A stretch of DNA of 64,000 bases from Nymphaea colorata (taxonomy: Eukaryota; Streptophyta; Magnoliopsida; Nymphaeales; Nymphaeaceae), in the NCBI RefSeq assembly GCF_008831285.2, contig NC_045147.1, forward strand, positions 12,403,427 through 12,467,426, given 5' to 3'. The notes beneath the pieces were generated by a model, which did not search any database, had not been told where the DNA came from, and saw only the letters and a program-made list of their open reading frames with translations. How positions within the stretch are numbered: position 1 is the first letter of the stretch; each line of letters starts with the position of its first letter. The position numbers were made by a program, and so were the translations under genes. Below are positions 22,276 through 35,300 of the stretch, in pieces.

Positions 22276-23968
22276 GGCTGCATTTGATTGCGGGGGGAAA
22301 ATTGGAGGGGTGGGTGAAAAGTGTACGACGAGTTGAAATTTCAACCGACGCAACCTGAGAGCATCAAACGCGTGAAAAATTCACGCGAATTTTTTGTACG
22401 ATGCGGGTAAATTTAACGCAAAAAAAAGTCGGAGAAAAATGTCGGAGGTAGACCTCCGACTTTTTACCGCGGACAAAATTTTGAGCCATTAGGACTCAAA
22501 ATTTCATCCTCCCTTTCTCTCGGTTTCCCCTTCCGTCGAAGCCCGCGCGTCTCCACCCTTCCCCCTGAAGCCCCCTTCTCCTCTGTCGCTGCCTGAAGCT
22601 CCCTTCTCCTCTGTCACTGCCTGAAGCCCCCTTCTCCTCTTTCGTGCTGCCTCTCTTTCTTAGCCTTTTGCTCTCCATCCCTGCGTCTCCACCCTGCCAC
22701 CTGAAGCCCCGTTCTCCTCTGTCGCTGCCTGAAGGTCCATGCAATCAGACTGCTCTCCGTCGCTGCCTCTTCCTGTCTGTCGCTGCCTGAATCACATACA
22801 GTGAATCATATATACATGCATGTTGTAATTAAGGACTGCATAGCACGACGAGCTTGGTATCTCTTAATGCAATTGAAATTGTTTCTTTATATTTTCTAAT
22901 GATATTCTAAATGGCATCTTTGCATGCTCAGACCAAGCAAAGAAGTTCTTTCTGGTCCGAGAGGTCCATGTAATTAAGTAATTGCAAGCTGTAGCAGCTT
23001 GTATGGGCTTAGGGCAAAAGATTCATCTGACATTTTGCAGCTTAAGTGTGCTTTTGCATGAGTAGCTGTTTTACTGTATTTTATCTGCTTAAATTGCAAA
23101 TGAACATGGATTTTCCTGCTCAATCAATTAGATATGTGATGTAAGATTCAAATAAAAGAGTGCTGCCCATTTCCCCATGCCCAGAGTGTCTTTCTGTTCT
23201 AATGGTTTAACAAGTGCAGGCTTAAGCATCACTCATCTAAGTTCCACCTGTGAAATCAACTATGAGTTGTGTGCTTCACTAATTACTCTTTCTAATGCTT
23301 GTTTTTAATGGAAACTTTTATCTCATTACATATTTCTTGGCACTTCTTTGTTCTCTGGAATCATTGTGCAGAAACATACGTGCAACAACATTGCTTTAAT
23401 TATATTGCAGCAACGTACGCCGCATTTTTAATTTTAATTGCTTTAATTATAATTGCAATCAAACTTTTACCACATTGCAACCACGATTTCCTAACAGGTT
23501 TCAGTGTGCTACGGTAATTGTGCAATGTCGGACATATCTTTGTTACGAGGTTTAAACTGGTAAATTTATGGGTTGTTTATTGTTTGGTCTAGTTTTTGTA
23601 AGGTCTGATATGTCACTTGCTTGGATGCATGAATGTTGTGAGGTTTCGAGTTTTTAGAATTGTGTTAATGGTATTTGTTTACATCATCTTTCATTTTGTA
23701 CCCTTTTTTTATTTGAGGAGAACCAATAAAACAACAAGTTCTAACGGTCAGGAAAAAAGTCTCTTATTTTTTACCATGTGCACCAAACACAATTAAATTT
23801 TCCCAGCAAAAAAACTACCATGTGCATCAAACACAGTTAATTTTACCCTGCAAAAAATATCTCTGCAATCAAACAGAGCCTCAAATCGAAAGAGGGTTAA
23901 CTTTCTTCCTATTTTTTTTTTCAAAAAAATTTACCACGTTGAATTCTTCCTTGCAATCAAACGCAGCC
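22276..23968. mobile_element. PIF/Harbinger-like non-autonomous DNA transposon, 1693 bp
   Basis: Terminal inverted repeats GGCTGCATTTGATTGC (22276-22291) and, inverted at the other end, GGCTGCGTTTGATTGC match at 15 of 16 bases and are flanked by TTA at 22273-22275 and 23969-23971. A 3-bp TTA duplication is characteristic of PIF/Harbinger. No transposase frame is present. The interior has a 28-bp minisatellite (22564-22730) and, near the right end, two direct repeats of about 40 bp (from about 23774 and 23818) plus a second, internal TIR-like word at about 23863-23880. It probably moved using transposase supplied in trans. Confidence 0.72.
22548..22736. repeat. 28-bp GC-rich minisatellite inside the PIF/Harbinger-like element
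   Basis: Units begin CCTGAAGCCCCCTTCTCCTC at 22564, 22592 and 22620, with a fourth at 22700. A longer block (22548-22600) is repeated at 22684-22736, so the array grew by nested duplication. It is much GC-richer than its surroundings. Confidence 0.8.
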
Positions 23969-25545
23969 TTAAAGTTGCATACGCCAAAAATAAAGGTGGG
24001 TTTTTGCTATTAAAAAAGCACCTTGATTCACTTCACTAATTGATTTTTTCCTCATTGTAAAGGTAATTTATGCATTTTCATTAAAAGGAAAATAGTTTTA
24101 AATGACAAGCAAACGTCAAAGACTAATTTAGATTAAGGCAAGTAAAAGGCAGCCATGGATTTTTCAATGGCCCTCACATTTAGCTAACCTTTTTCTTTTT
24201 TCACCAGCAGAGCCTGAGCAACTTGCAATGCAATTGAGGTGTTCAAATCTAAAATGACTAAAATGTCCTTGTGCTTAAAAAAACATACCCTTACTCAAAG
24301 GGTAAAAGTGAAAGAGGTAAAAACATTTTTTTTGTGTACAATAGACAAAATACCTCTCTTTCTCCATATCAAGAACAGGACACATTATTTGGATGAGGGC
24401 GAGGAGAACCCACTGCTCGAGTTAGACTCCTTTTTTTCTACCTCTAAGGTTTAGGGTTGCATCGGTGCTTTAGAAAAACAATAAACTGCACCTCAATTAA
24501 TTCATGATTGCATTCCGATACACAACACATGAGAGCGGACTCGAACTAGCAACCGACTGCCTATAAGCTGCCCAGATTAAACAAAATAAACCAAGTGGTG
24601 TTCACGGGAAGTAGAATATACTCAAAAGACTGACAGATAAACAGAAAAAAATAATAATAATTTGAAGCATATTGTACTGTTCAAAGCACAAAAACTTCAA
24701 AAAGTAAATAGTTTAGATTCTCTTCTTCGAAGAGGGCGCGATGGACAAATTCTTAATTTGTTCGTCACCCGAGAGATTTTCAGAACGCTGACGCCATTCT
24801 TCTATTTTGTTCCTCTTTCCTTGCTCAACTAAAGTAATATGTCTGAAATATATGGTTGAGAAACTTTGGTTTCCTGACATGTGTCTCAGGGATGGGCTGA
24901 CTTTGTCATTATGTTCAAGCTCATGTTTGTACCATATTTTCATTGAAAAGGGTGACATTAATTAATATCATTTTTTTCCATCCTCTTTTTTGTTTTTATC
25001 CATTAATTATGTATCTGTCATCTTGTCGAAATTGACGTCTGAGGCAATTGCAGAAACTCATTTTCATTTTTAGCTGATCATATGAGGAAATCGGGGAAAA
25101 GGACAAGCTGAAGGTGAAAAAGGTTGAACCTAAGAAAATTCCTTACAAGGGTTGTTTCTTTTGTTTATTGATATGAGTTGTTTTCTGAAGTGAACAGCAG
25201 TGAAGCTACAGTTCTCAAAAGCACATCATCAAAGAAAAATTCAAAAAGTTGAGACTTTTTATTCCAAAAATGAGAGGTAAAGAGAGGCTCAACCCTATAC
25301 GACTAAATCAATACGATTTCCAAAGTGGACTTTATAATTCATCCGTTTTTTCAAAACTGTTGCGTTTAAATCCTCGTAAAATTCAATCCACGCATGAGAT
25401 TTATATCTTTTGTAATACATTAGAACTTTTGAATTCAAAGTCATATCTCAAAAAACCCCCCGACGATTTTGAGCAGTATAAATAGTGAGTGAATATGGCC
25501 CGAAGGATTTTTTCCCATCAAAGCCACTTGATCTTGAAGTCGGAG

Positions 25546-25547
<2 letters not shown>

Positions 25548-25624
<77 letters not shown>
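25548..25624. repeat. (TA)n microsatellite, about 38 units
   Basis: An uninterrupted AT/TA run of 77 bases, the longest in the window. It produces spurious Tyr/Ile-repeat open frames on both strands. Confidence 0.95.
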
Positions 25625-25628
<4 letters not shown>

Positions 25629-26346
25629 GGCATTCATAGTGCAAGCGTGCCATACTGCACCAAGGTTCCTGACAGTTCCGATTATCTCATGGGATCTTAT
25701 CAGATATTCTCATGACATATGATTTATGCCAAGGATGAAAATATAAAAGATATTGCCAAATCTATCGAAATCTGGGCACTGCTACCACAATATGGGAAAG
25801 TGGGAACTTCTTCCATTCAATGTGGGTGCATCGTCATCCATCAAGATCTGCATGCGGCCCCACAGAGATCACAAGTTCAGACCCTCAAGGCATGGTCTCA
25901 ATTCTGATTAGTTTTGATTCTACATGGGTATCTGATCAGTGATCCATGCCATGAAAGTATGAGTAGAATGTGCAGAGTAGGAAACACTCGGTACTGCTGC
26001 TGGATCAGTGATCATATCATTCTTCTTTTTTGTTGTTCGATGATGATGATGGTGAACCAGGCGACTATGTCTCTGTGACATAGTTTTATTGTTCAAGCTT
26101 GGAAATTTATTTCCTCCGAAATGCAGACCTTCATCTAGGCTGGTGATTCCTGACCTGTCTAGAACATAAGCAACCTGCCTCTCTCTTTCTGGTGATGTAT
26201 CGGAAAACCTTGAAACTGATGGAAGATCAAATGATTGACGAGGAGAATGTGATCTTCTCTGAGGACTCACTAGAGAATCAACGAAGTGTAGAGAAGAGTC
26301 GGCTTACTTCGGAAGAGACGGGAAGCTAAGCAGTGAACGGTTGGCC

Positions 26347-26410
26347 TGAGGCATCTAAAAAAACTAAAAATCTTTCTATGAGGCATCTAAAAAAACTAAA
26401 TATCTTTCTA
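26347..26410. repeat. 32-bp tandem duplication
   Basis: Two units beginning TGAGGCATCTAAAAAAACTA, differing at one position. Confidence 0.85.
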
Positions 26411-27645
26411 TTCAAATTGGTAGAAGAATGTTGTCTAAAGGGTTGCCAACTAATCTCATGGATTCCTTTTCTGGACTTGAGAAGATAACAGAAAATTTCT
26501 TTTCAAAGAGACTTTGCACTCCCCAGTGAGCCTTCAGATCAAGGTTCATCAGTGTCCAGTGATAAAGCCATTGTTGATGCATCAAAAGGGAAGAAAGAGG
26601 TCATATCATTGGGACAAAACGTTCATAGATCCTCCATAATGAATTTTTCTTTCGTTGACGCAGAAGTAGTAACTAGGAAGTTAGAGCTGGTGGACATCAA
26701 ACAGCGGACCCGTCACCCTCCATTCCCAAGTTTAATGTGGTTTCTTCTCTCTTCTTTGCTAATGATATTCTTTTGATCAACAAGGTGAGGAAGAGCATCC
26801 TTCGAGGACTACAATTGGTGATAGAAATAGGTTTTTCGTCATCATAAGAAATGGGCTATGTTCCTTTAGCATGAGAATACAGAATTGAGGAGAGATCATT
26901 TACACTTTGTTTGCCAAGGAAAGGGAGAAGTGATGGGGAAAGGAAAAGAAAGGAAGGGATGGGAAATGAGAAATGAAAAGAGAAGAAATGAAAGAGGTGA
27001 TTATAACGTTTGTTTGGTTAGAAATGAAGGAATTGTTAAAGTCATGTTTGTTTGGACTACGTAAACGAAAAGAAATGATAGAATTTATATTACTTTACAA
27101 TAATACCCCTGCACCACACGATAGAAAAGAGGAAGGGGGCGCCGTGAACGGTGGGAGGGGCAGGTTCGGAGAGGTCAGAGAACCATGTGCCTCAGGGAAA
27201 ATAGTTTGTGGATGGTGTTCCACTTCTCAGCAGGTAAAACCACTGAGCAGCACTTCTAGAAGCCATTTTATCCCCTGCTCTCTCAAGTTCACCATGGTTC
27301 AACCTTAGCCTGTCCACTATTTAAAGCAAATCTGAATGTATAGAAGGATCGTTTTTGGCTGATTTCCTTCCAATTCAGCTTACATGTCATATTTCTTCCA
27401 AAAAAGAAAATCTTAATACAGAAAAATGGGAAGTATAGCTTTTTCTCTGAAGCGATACGTTTCTGCGAGGGCCATCGCAGTCAAACTGTCGGCAAGGAAA
27501 ACAAACGCCAGAACATCAATTTCCCTCTGCAGTGACAAAAATTTCAGTGTTTCATAAGATGAGAAAGGAAAGCCAGATCATGCAACATCAAAGACGGAGC
27601 TTCGGCACGTGCAAAGCAGTGAAGCAGAAATTCTCGAATATAGAC

Positions 27646-27735
27646 GGCAAATTATTGACCTGAGATGTCATGAGATTTAAGATCAGATTTGGCAAATTAT
27701 TGACCTGAGATGTCATGAGATTTAAGATCAGATTT
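27646..27735. repeat. 45-bp tandem duplication
   Basis: Two adjacent copies of a 45-bp unit beginning GGCAAATTATTGACC, identical as far as I can read. Confidence 0.9.
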
Positions 27736-29432
27736 GGCAAATGTTGCCAAAATAAAAAACTGTAAGGTGTGAACATGGAGTCAAAATAAGAACACTGCAA
27801 AGTAGATGTGAGTCTTAATCGCATTCTCAACAGCAAAAATCATACAGTTGGCACCATCAGCCAGGGCTCATACCTATTTAGGCTTGCCCAGATGACGGTG
27901 CCTATGATATTTAAGTTGACTCCTTGGTGGCATACAAAGCCCAGCTCAGTGCACCAGACCTTTGGAGGAATCTTCGAGTCAAAACTTAGGTCTTTCTTAA
28001 AAAAACACTGAAGGCATCGTACTTTCTTTTACCAGGCAATGTCAATTAACTGATTACGACCAAGCATGTTATGTAAAACATAGTTCATGAAACCCTAAAG
28101 ATAAATGTAATCACATTTCATGCAGTTCACTTAAACGGCAAAAGAGTCGGTGACCTTCTAAAAACTACCCAAAAAACAAGGAAAGCAGTGGGAACCAATG
28201 CCAATCCAACGAGGAAGCATCTCAACCAATATGCACCACGACGTATAAGCCTCTAATCGGCCATCTTCTGGACATTTTTTGTTGAAAATTTGAAGAAAAT
28301 AATTATCTTTTATTTGTATATCGATTGATATGGGGCTGTATCAGCCGACACAGACTGATTTTAGCATATTCATATCAGCTACTATTCTAATGAAGCCTTT
28401 TTTACCCCTTATCGCTACAGTGTTGCTTGATACACAACACATCAGTCAATCACAACAAAATGATGAATCGGAACTAGGCCTGGGCATCAGCCCGGCCCAA
28501 CCCATCTAAGAAATTAGTTTGGGCCAACATCCAAAACCCGATCACAGGCTCGGCCCAACCCAATCAGGTTAAAATTAAAAATATAATTTTAATATAAAAT
28601 AATATATAAATATAATTAATCATAATAATATATATACATCAATAAAAATAATATTAAAAATATTTTATCAAACCAAATCGAGCGGATGCCAGGCCGAGGC
28701 CGAATACCTGACCTGATGCAGGCTTAATCGGGCCCATAAGCATGTGGTACTTGCAGTTTCAAGGCATCCTCCCAAATTGCACTGCGGATCCCTCAAATAA
28801 TCATATACTGAATCAGCAGCCGATGCTTTTCAGACACTGAAGTTGGCGACACTGCGCAGGCTAGAAGTGTAAGATCCCCAGGTCATTTCACCTTCAGCCT
28901 TTGTCGTCTCCTCAATCCCAACCCTACTTTCCAGTCGGGAAAGGTAAAAAGAAACAGACGTCATTAATGCTACGCGACTCTTCAATTAGCTGGAGGGGAG
29001 AGAGTGAAAAGAAGTGAAAAACGAATGTACCATCTGGAGAGCCCAACATGCAGACACAAAATATTAGCTAAGCTTTGCAAAGCTGAAGAGAGCCCGGAAT
29101 GCCAGGGATCTGAAAATTCCTGACATCATCTTCTTTTATTAATGTATACAAGATACAAAACCAATTATGATTCTTTTCAGTCTAATACAGTTGTATGTGT
29201 GGCATAGATCTGCTGTATGCCGTCCAACAAGGAGACCACGAACGGGAAAACCTCTCATTTTCTCTTCTAGACTTCCACGTCGTTCTGTGACGTTCAATTA
29301 AATCATGAGAATTTCGACAAACTCATCTTCATGATCTGAAACCAAATAATCAAACTGGAAGCTCCCTCCTACGCAAGGTTCCTGCAAATCTAGTGTAGGC
29401 TACATGTCACTTCTCCCAACAACCGGCGATGA

Positions 29433-32355
29433 TCAGCCAGTTATAACACCCGCAAGTATGTCACTTTTTCCACGTGCATAGATGGTGTAAACAAGTCGAA
29501 CAGCGTCCATCCATCCATCCAAAGTCTCCCAAGTATCAGCAACCTGAAACAAGCACTTCCATTTTCATGATTCCAACGTAGGGTTCTTTTGTACACATTT
29601 AGGTCAAATCAGCAAATCTCGAGAGAGCCAAACAGCTGCTATATAGAGAAAAAAAAGGGGGAGGTGTGTGTGTGTGTTGGGGGGCGGGGGGGGGGGCGGG
29701 GAGGGGGGGAGAAGAAACCATCAATTTGATTCAGCTAGAGGTAGACACAGAGTTCCAGTCTAGAATATTGCTTGAAAGCAAAAGGACATTGCTACGAAAT
29801 AAAAGGTTATTTCATAAGAATCAACATGACAGATCAGAGCCCATAGTCAGTATAGTACTCCAGCAAATACCATAACATCTGTTTATAATTAAAAGGACAG
29901 AACACATTAAGGATTCTGCTCGAGAAAGTGACTTTCACCATATAACTTAGAAGCAAAGCCCCTTGGAGAAGCCATACTCCATAAATGTAGTACTAGGAAG
30001 AAAACAATGATGTCTCCGTTTAATGCAATAGTGAAATGTCTAACTTCCTAAGATCCATGCATGTCTGCCGATGCTCTTTTTAGTTCAAAGTCTTAGGATG
30101 CAGAAAATTTGATCACATGTACAGCTACTGGGGGCATCTTGATCAGAACAAGGTAATGGTCTCCATTAGCAGCAAATAAAAAAAGCTACAAAATATAGAC
30201 GAGTTAAATAGTTTCAAAATGGTCTCTTCAATGCCATTTACAAGATAAGCAGAAGTGGGAACTTTACCAAGAAATGTGGGCCATGGGTGGTATCAATGCA
30301 CAGACCAGCACCTGGAGGGAGTGTAAGATCTGCACATGGAGATATAGAGATAATCTCTGAAATGTCAATTTTAATTAATGACTTGTCGGTTCCTGTGCTG
30401 CCTCCAAGCTTGCTAGAAGAGCTCCGCGGGGGTTGTGCCTGTTCAGTCTTGCTTACCTGCAGTATATAGCAAATGCCAATTTCTAAAATATTGATAAGAT
30501 GATGGATACATGTTTATATAAAATTCAAAAAATATTGTCTTCTATAATAGAAAAGTGGGCACAATAGAAAAAAATAATAATAAAAGATACAAGACGAACC
30601 ATCCATGGAAATATACAGATCAGCAACTGAAAGCACAAGAATTAGGCAATCACATAAATATCTCAACTTTTGGAAGAAAAGATTTATATAATAAAAATCA
30701 ACTATATACCAGAAATAATCCATTGACACCTCTGACCACATCTGTTAGCTTACCAATTAGAGAGATGTCTGCAGACGCTTGAGAATGTCTAATAGTTTAA
30801 ACACTCAACTTTCACTTGGATAAAGAAAAAATTGCAACAATTCTAGTGATTTCTGTGCCTTCTAGAATGTCCCTAAGAAATGGTTGATACATCTGAATAA
30901 AGCAGCAAAATATTCTAGTCCACAAAAGAAAATAGAAAAGCACAAAACCAGGAAGAAAATCCAAAATTAGGCATCTGAACCTGACAAATATATGTAGAAT
31001 ATCTAGGCTTTTATCATCTCTAACTCAAATATACACATGAAGTGGCAAGTGCCGAGCAGCAATCGGATCCACTGTTCAATGCATGAACCCCACAAGATTG
31101 GACAATAGAAGGAATGAAAAGGACATTAACATGAGATAGTAGTAAAATTCTACCAACTCAGATAGTGAAAAGGAACCAACTAGAAACCAGTAGCACATAC
31201 TGCATACTTCAGCCAACTAATATCATTCAGCAACAAATGAAGATTTTATCACTTAAAGACATGATCTGCATAAATATAACAAAACTAAAAAAACAACAGC
31301 ATTAGCAATTTAGCAGATTTTACTTGTCAAAGTAGAATGTCACCTGTTGTAGGCCTTCATGGTTCAAAACAAACTGAGACCTTTTCCAATCATTATGTGG
31401 AGCAAGTTGATTCCCTGCAGGTGGTGCAAGCAAATCTCCTACTTTCAGGTAGGGCAGAGGCAGCTGCGAATAAAAAACCCATCAGTACATAATAGTGACT
31501 AGTGAGTGGTACTGTTTAATTGCCTAAACTACATCCAAAAAAACCTGGTCAGTAAACACAAACTCTCATATATTGATTTTTTACTGTTATAAAAGTTAGC
31601 AACAAGGAGATCATGAACATAGCAACTGGAAATAAAAAAATAAAAAATGAAAACATGTAATATGTCCTTTCAGAAGTTGACTTACAAAATTGTGCCACAG
31701 TTTCAAAAAGCACAAGATATTAATATTTGTGGTAATTAACAGATGAACAAATACATACATGTACACGGGCAAAGTAGGGACCAAATATATGAAAAAATAG
31801 GTTGAAGTATATAGATGACTGGTTGCATTTTACTACAGGCCTAACAGTATCCATTTCTCATTGACAAACAATACATTTTAAGATTAAAAAACTGACAGTC
31901 AGTTAACACAAAACAAAGAACTGAGGTGGTAAGATCAATAAGAGTTGAATTATTAATGGTCCAATAAAGTTCCCTACTACACTACACACGGGCGCTTTAG
32001 AAGTAGCCTTGGTTTCTTTCAAAAGAATTTTTATAGGAGTACAATCTAGTCCTTAAAAGCAACTTAAATTTCTGCATTGGTGATGAGTGGAGTGCCACAA
32101 TTCTGTTCATCGCTTTTTATTTACGTAAGCGAAAAACCTGGAAAACCTAACAAGAAAAACAACTGTTTCAATCTGATTGCAGGTTTGAAAAAATTTATTA
32201 CAAAAATAAATCAGTCAGACCTCTGCCATATGGGTGCAGTAAACAGGTTGCAGAAGCAAGTCCAGTTCACATGCGGTGAACTGCTGAGCAGCCATGTGGT
32301 CATTATATTTTATCTTTAAATCAAATATATATATTTCTTTTACATTCAAAAATAT

Positions 32356-32395
<40 letters not shown>

Positions 32396-35300
32396 TTCAT
32401 TTATTTAGTTATTCATTTATTTATTTGTCTCATGAAATATATGATAAGTATGTAGATTGACAATAAGACATTCAATATACTTGTTTGATGACACAAGATT
32501 CCATGTGCAAAGCAACTTTTCCAAAAGGTGGATGATAACTAGCATTGACTTTGAAAAGGCAACTTTATATATGACAGTTTGTGAACTATCAACTAAATTG
32601 ATGAGACAGCTCATATTCAATTCACACAATCCTCATATTTAGTCTACATGTTCATGAACTCTATACATATCCTTGTGCCACACGAATACAAGTTTTTTTT
32701 TTTTGAAAAGTGGTGTGCATGTGACATAGGCTATGAGCCACAAATGGTGCCACATGGATTATAAGATAGGTTTTCCCAAAGTATCTAGATGTTTACAAAT
32801 CCCAAAGCTTGCCCAAAATCTGCACAACTAAGAGCATGACACTATATGTCCTAAAAAACATAACAATGATTAAAACATTATTACATTCAGAATCAGTGAG
32901 GCACGTTACTGACCATGGAACGCACAAGCCTCAAGGCACTGCGATAAACCTGCATGAACATGTAGAAGGAATGAGAACAAGTCAATTAATTCCAGCTTAG
33001 AAAGTGTGTCAACCAGAAAATGGAAATGAAAAAAATCTAAGAGAGATCTCTTGTTAATGCAAACTAGATGTACAAGACAACCAACAGGCTGTTAAATCAA
33101 AGCAGAATCTTCATTAACAAGTGGCCCTGAATGAGATTTCCTTGCTCCATGTGACATTAATACTGCTGGAAGTGTTGTTAAAACAATGAATCATGCATTC
33201 AGTAAATAATGAATCTTGAAATTTTTTTTATAAGAATTTAAAACATCAGACATGATTCATATTGTGTGATTCAAATTGTGAAATTCTAATGTTAACTAGA
33301 TGTTTCCTTGAAGGGTTTGTCATCATCCAGAAACAAAGAAAAATGAGGCATTGATATACATTGCATTCTACATCAGTAGAAAACTCTGACAGCAAGGATT
33401 TTGAAGAAACGTTTGCTGTATCGAGTTTGGCACACGATTCAACAGGGGAAGTTAACATAGGTTTCCTATGCACTGAACAGTGAATAGCCATCAGAAGGTT
33501 CTAACAAAAAAAACTATATAATATGGAAAGGAAAGGAAACAACTTACTGAGTAATTTGGTTTCAAAGCATGGGCAGCAGCAATATAGATTGCAGATTGAC
33601 TGTACAGCTCATTAGGTGAAATATCTTTTGCATTAACTGGCCGTCCAGTTCTTAATGTGTCTTCTGCCAAACCGTACTATACAATAACAAAGCTTAGTAA
33701 CATTGCTAAAATTAGTAATTGTCACTACAAAAACATGCAATGCATTCCAAAAAAAACATCCTTTATCATTGACGAAAGAGCACAAATCCAAAAGTTGAAC
33801 AAACAAATGAACGAACCAGAACTGTGCCCAGATTGTAAATTGCTCGATGGAAATCAAATTGCAATCTAATTGCTGCACGAAACTGCCATCATAATAGATA
33901 CAAAAATGTCAACATTTCGTGGCTTCTATGTATCTGGACTTAAATTTTCAGACATTTATCATGAACTATCTACCTTGCTGATTGCAGTCTTAACAATTGT
34001 CTGCTTTTCTTTCAGAGGGACAATGGCACTTAGTTCCTGGCATGCCAACAGAAACAGTGCAATTACAGTGTAAAGGATATGCAAATTATGTCAGGAAGAA
34101 AAGCCACACACTAGATAGGAAAACATTCATAAAAGATGCAATATGGAGATGAGTAAAAAAAACCAAAGAACAACCAAAGCTTCTGAAATTATAAAAAATG
34201 AATTTGAGGAGGACAAAGTACAAACCAAAATCAAATTATATAATTACCTGTAACGCCAGTCCCCAGTTGTTGAGTGCCTAACAAGAACACGACAATTCAT
34301 AATTAGAGAAAGAAGGAAAACTGATGAAAGAAAAATAGCAATTCTGGACAAATATATGAAATTTCCATATAAGTCTATCTGTATCCACTTTTCTTTGTCT
34401 GAGAGACCTAGCAGTAACTCATGTAGTAGATAAGGCAATGAATTAGTAGATGGGAAGGTTTCATGTATTACTAAATTACACTTTTTTGGAAATTCCATTT
34501 CTATGCCATGAACAAGTAGTCAGCCTCCAAAGTCATGTTTCCAGAGGCATTCACAATTCAACTTTCAAAGACAATAACAGAAAATCTACTTTCGTCAACA
34601 AGTATGAAACAGGATTTTGGGAACTGGTCCCTAGAATAAGAAAAGATATCAAGCCTATATAAGGGAATCACAACTTTTTAAATTTATAATTGTTAATGTC
34701 TGTTCAAAAAGCTTGGACACATCAGAAAGGAAGGAGATGAAACAAAAGCAGATGACTGTGAATATCTAGCTGTTCATGTTAAGTTAATCATGTGGGGTTT
34801 ACAACATTATTTCCATAAATGATGTTCATAGTTGTTTAAAACTTTAAAGATGCCAATATAAAGTGGGATTAGTCAGACTGTGCTCCTAATGGTGCATCTA
34901 GATCAAATATGCAACAGATTCCCTTTTTGAAGTAAAGGTTTTAACCTTGTGATGAACTTAGCTAAGATCACCTAATGCAAAAGGCAAAAGCATCTCAAAT
35001 GTGGGTAGGATTGTTCAAAACCCAACTTGGCTTCAGTATTGGTATTGATACTGACCAGTCAAGACCCAACCCAAGTTCAGCTCACTAAAAACTTAAATCT
35101 GAGATTCAACTTCATTTAAACGTGACCTGCACCAACAGGTCAGATATGTTTATAAAGTGTAAGCCAAGAAACTTGATTAAAACCATTTAAGACCTGAAAG
35201 ATAAGGAAAAATGTAAACAAAAAGGGTCTAATTTATTTGTTTCTCTAAACGTAACAAAGGTGAATTCGCAGCTACCCTTTCAAGTTTTCAAAAAATAGTA

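Larger units (their letters stand above)
23972..29432. other. Spacer, no confident gene
   Basis: About 5.5 kb. It holds a long (TA)n run, two tandem duplications, and a degenerate open frame on the minus strand at 25920-26270 (Ser/Arg/His-rich, not recognised). A purine-rich block lies at 26930-27000. At 28480-28740 an AT-rich core is bounded by GC-rich words (GGCCCGGCC / GGGCCC), typical of decayed plant repeats. The part above about 29000 is probably 3' UTR of the HLB1-like gene. Confidence 0.4.

Noticed and set aside
24525-24590. tRNA-like word GGACTCGAACTAGC
   Set aside because: No cloverleaf can be drawn around it; perhaps a decayed repeat.
25441-25722. Tyr/Ile-repeat proteins
   Set aside because: Translation of the (TA)n microsatellite.
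26280-26340. Possible 5S rRNA-like words (CTTCGGAAG, GGGAAGCTAAGCAG)
   Set aside because: No further match to 5S rRNA internal control regions or length.
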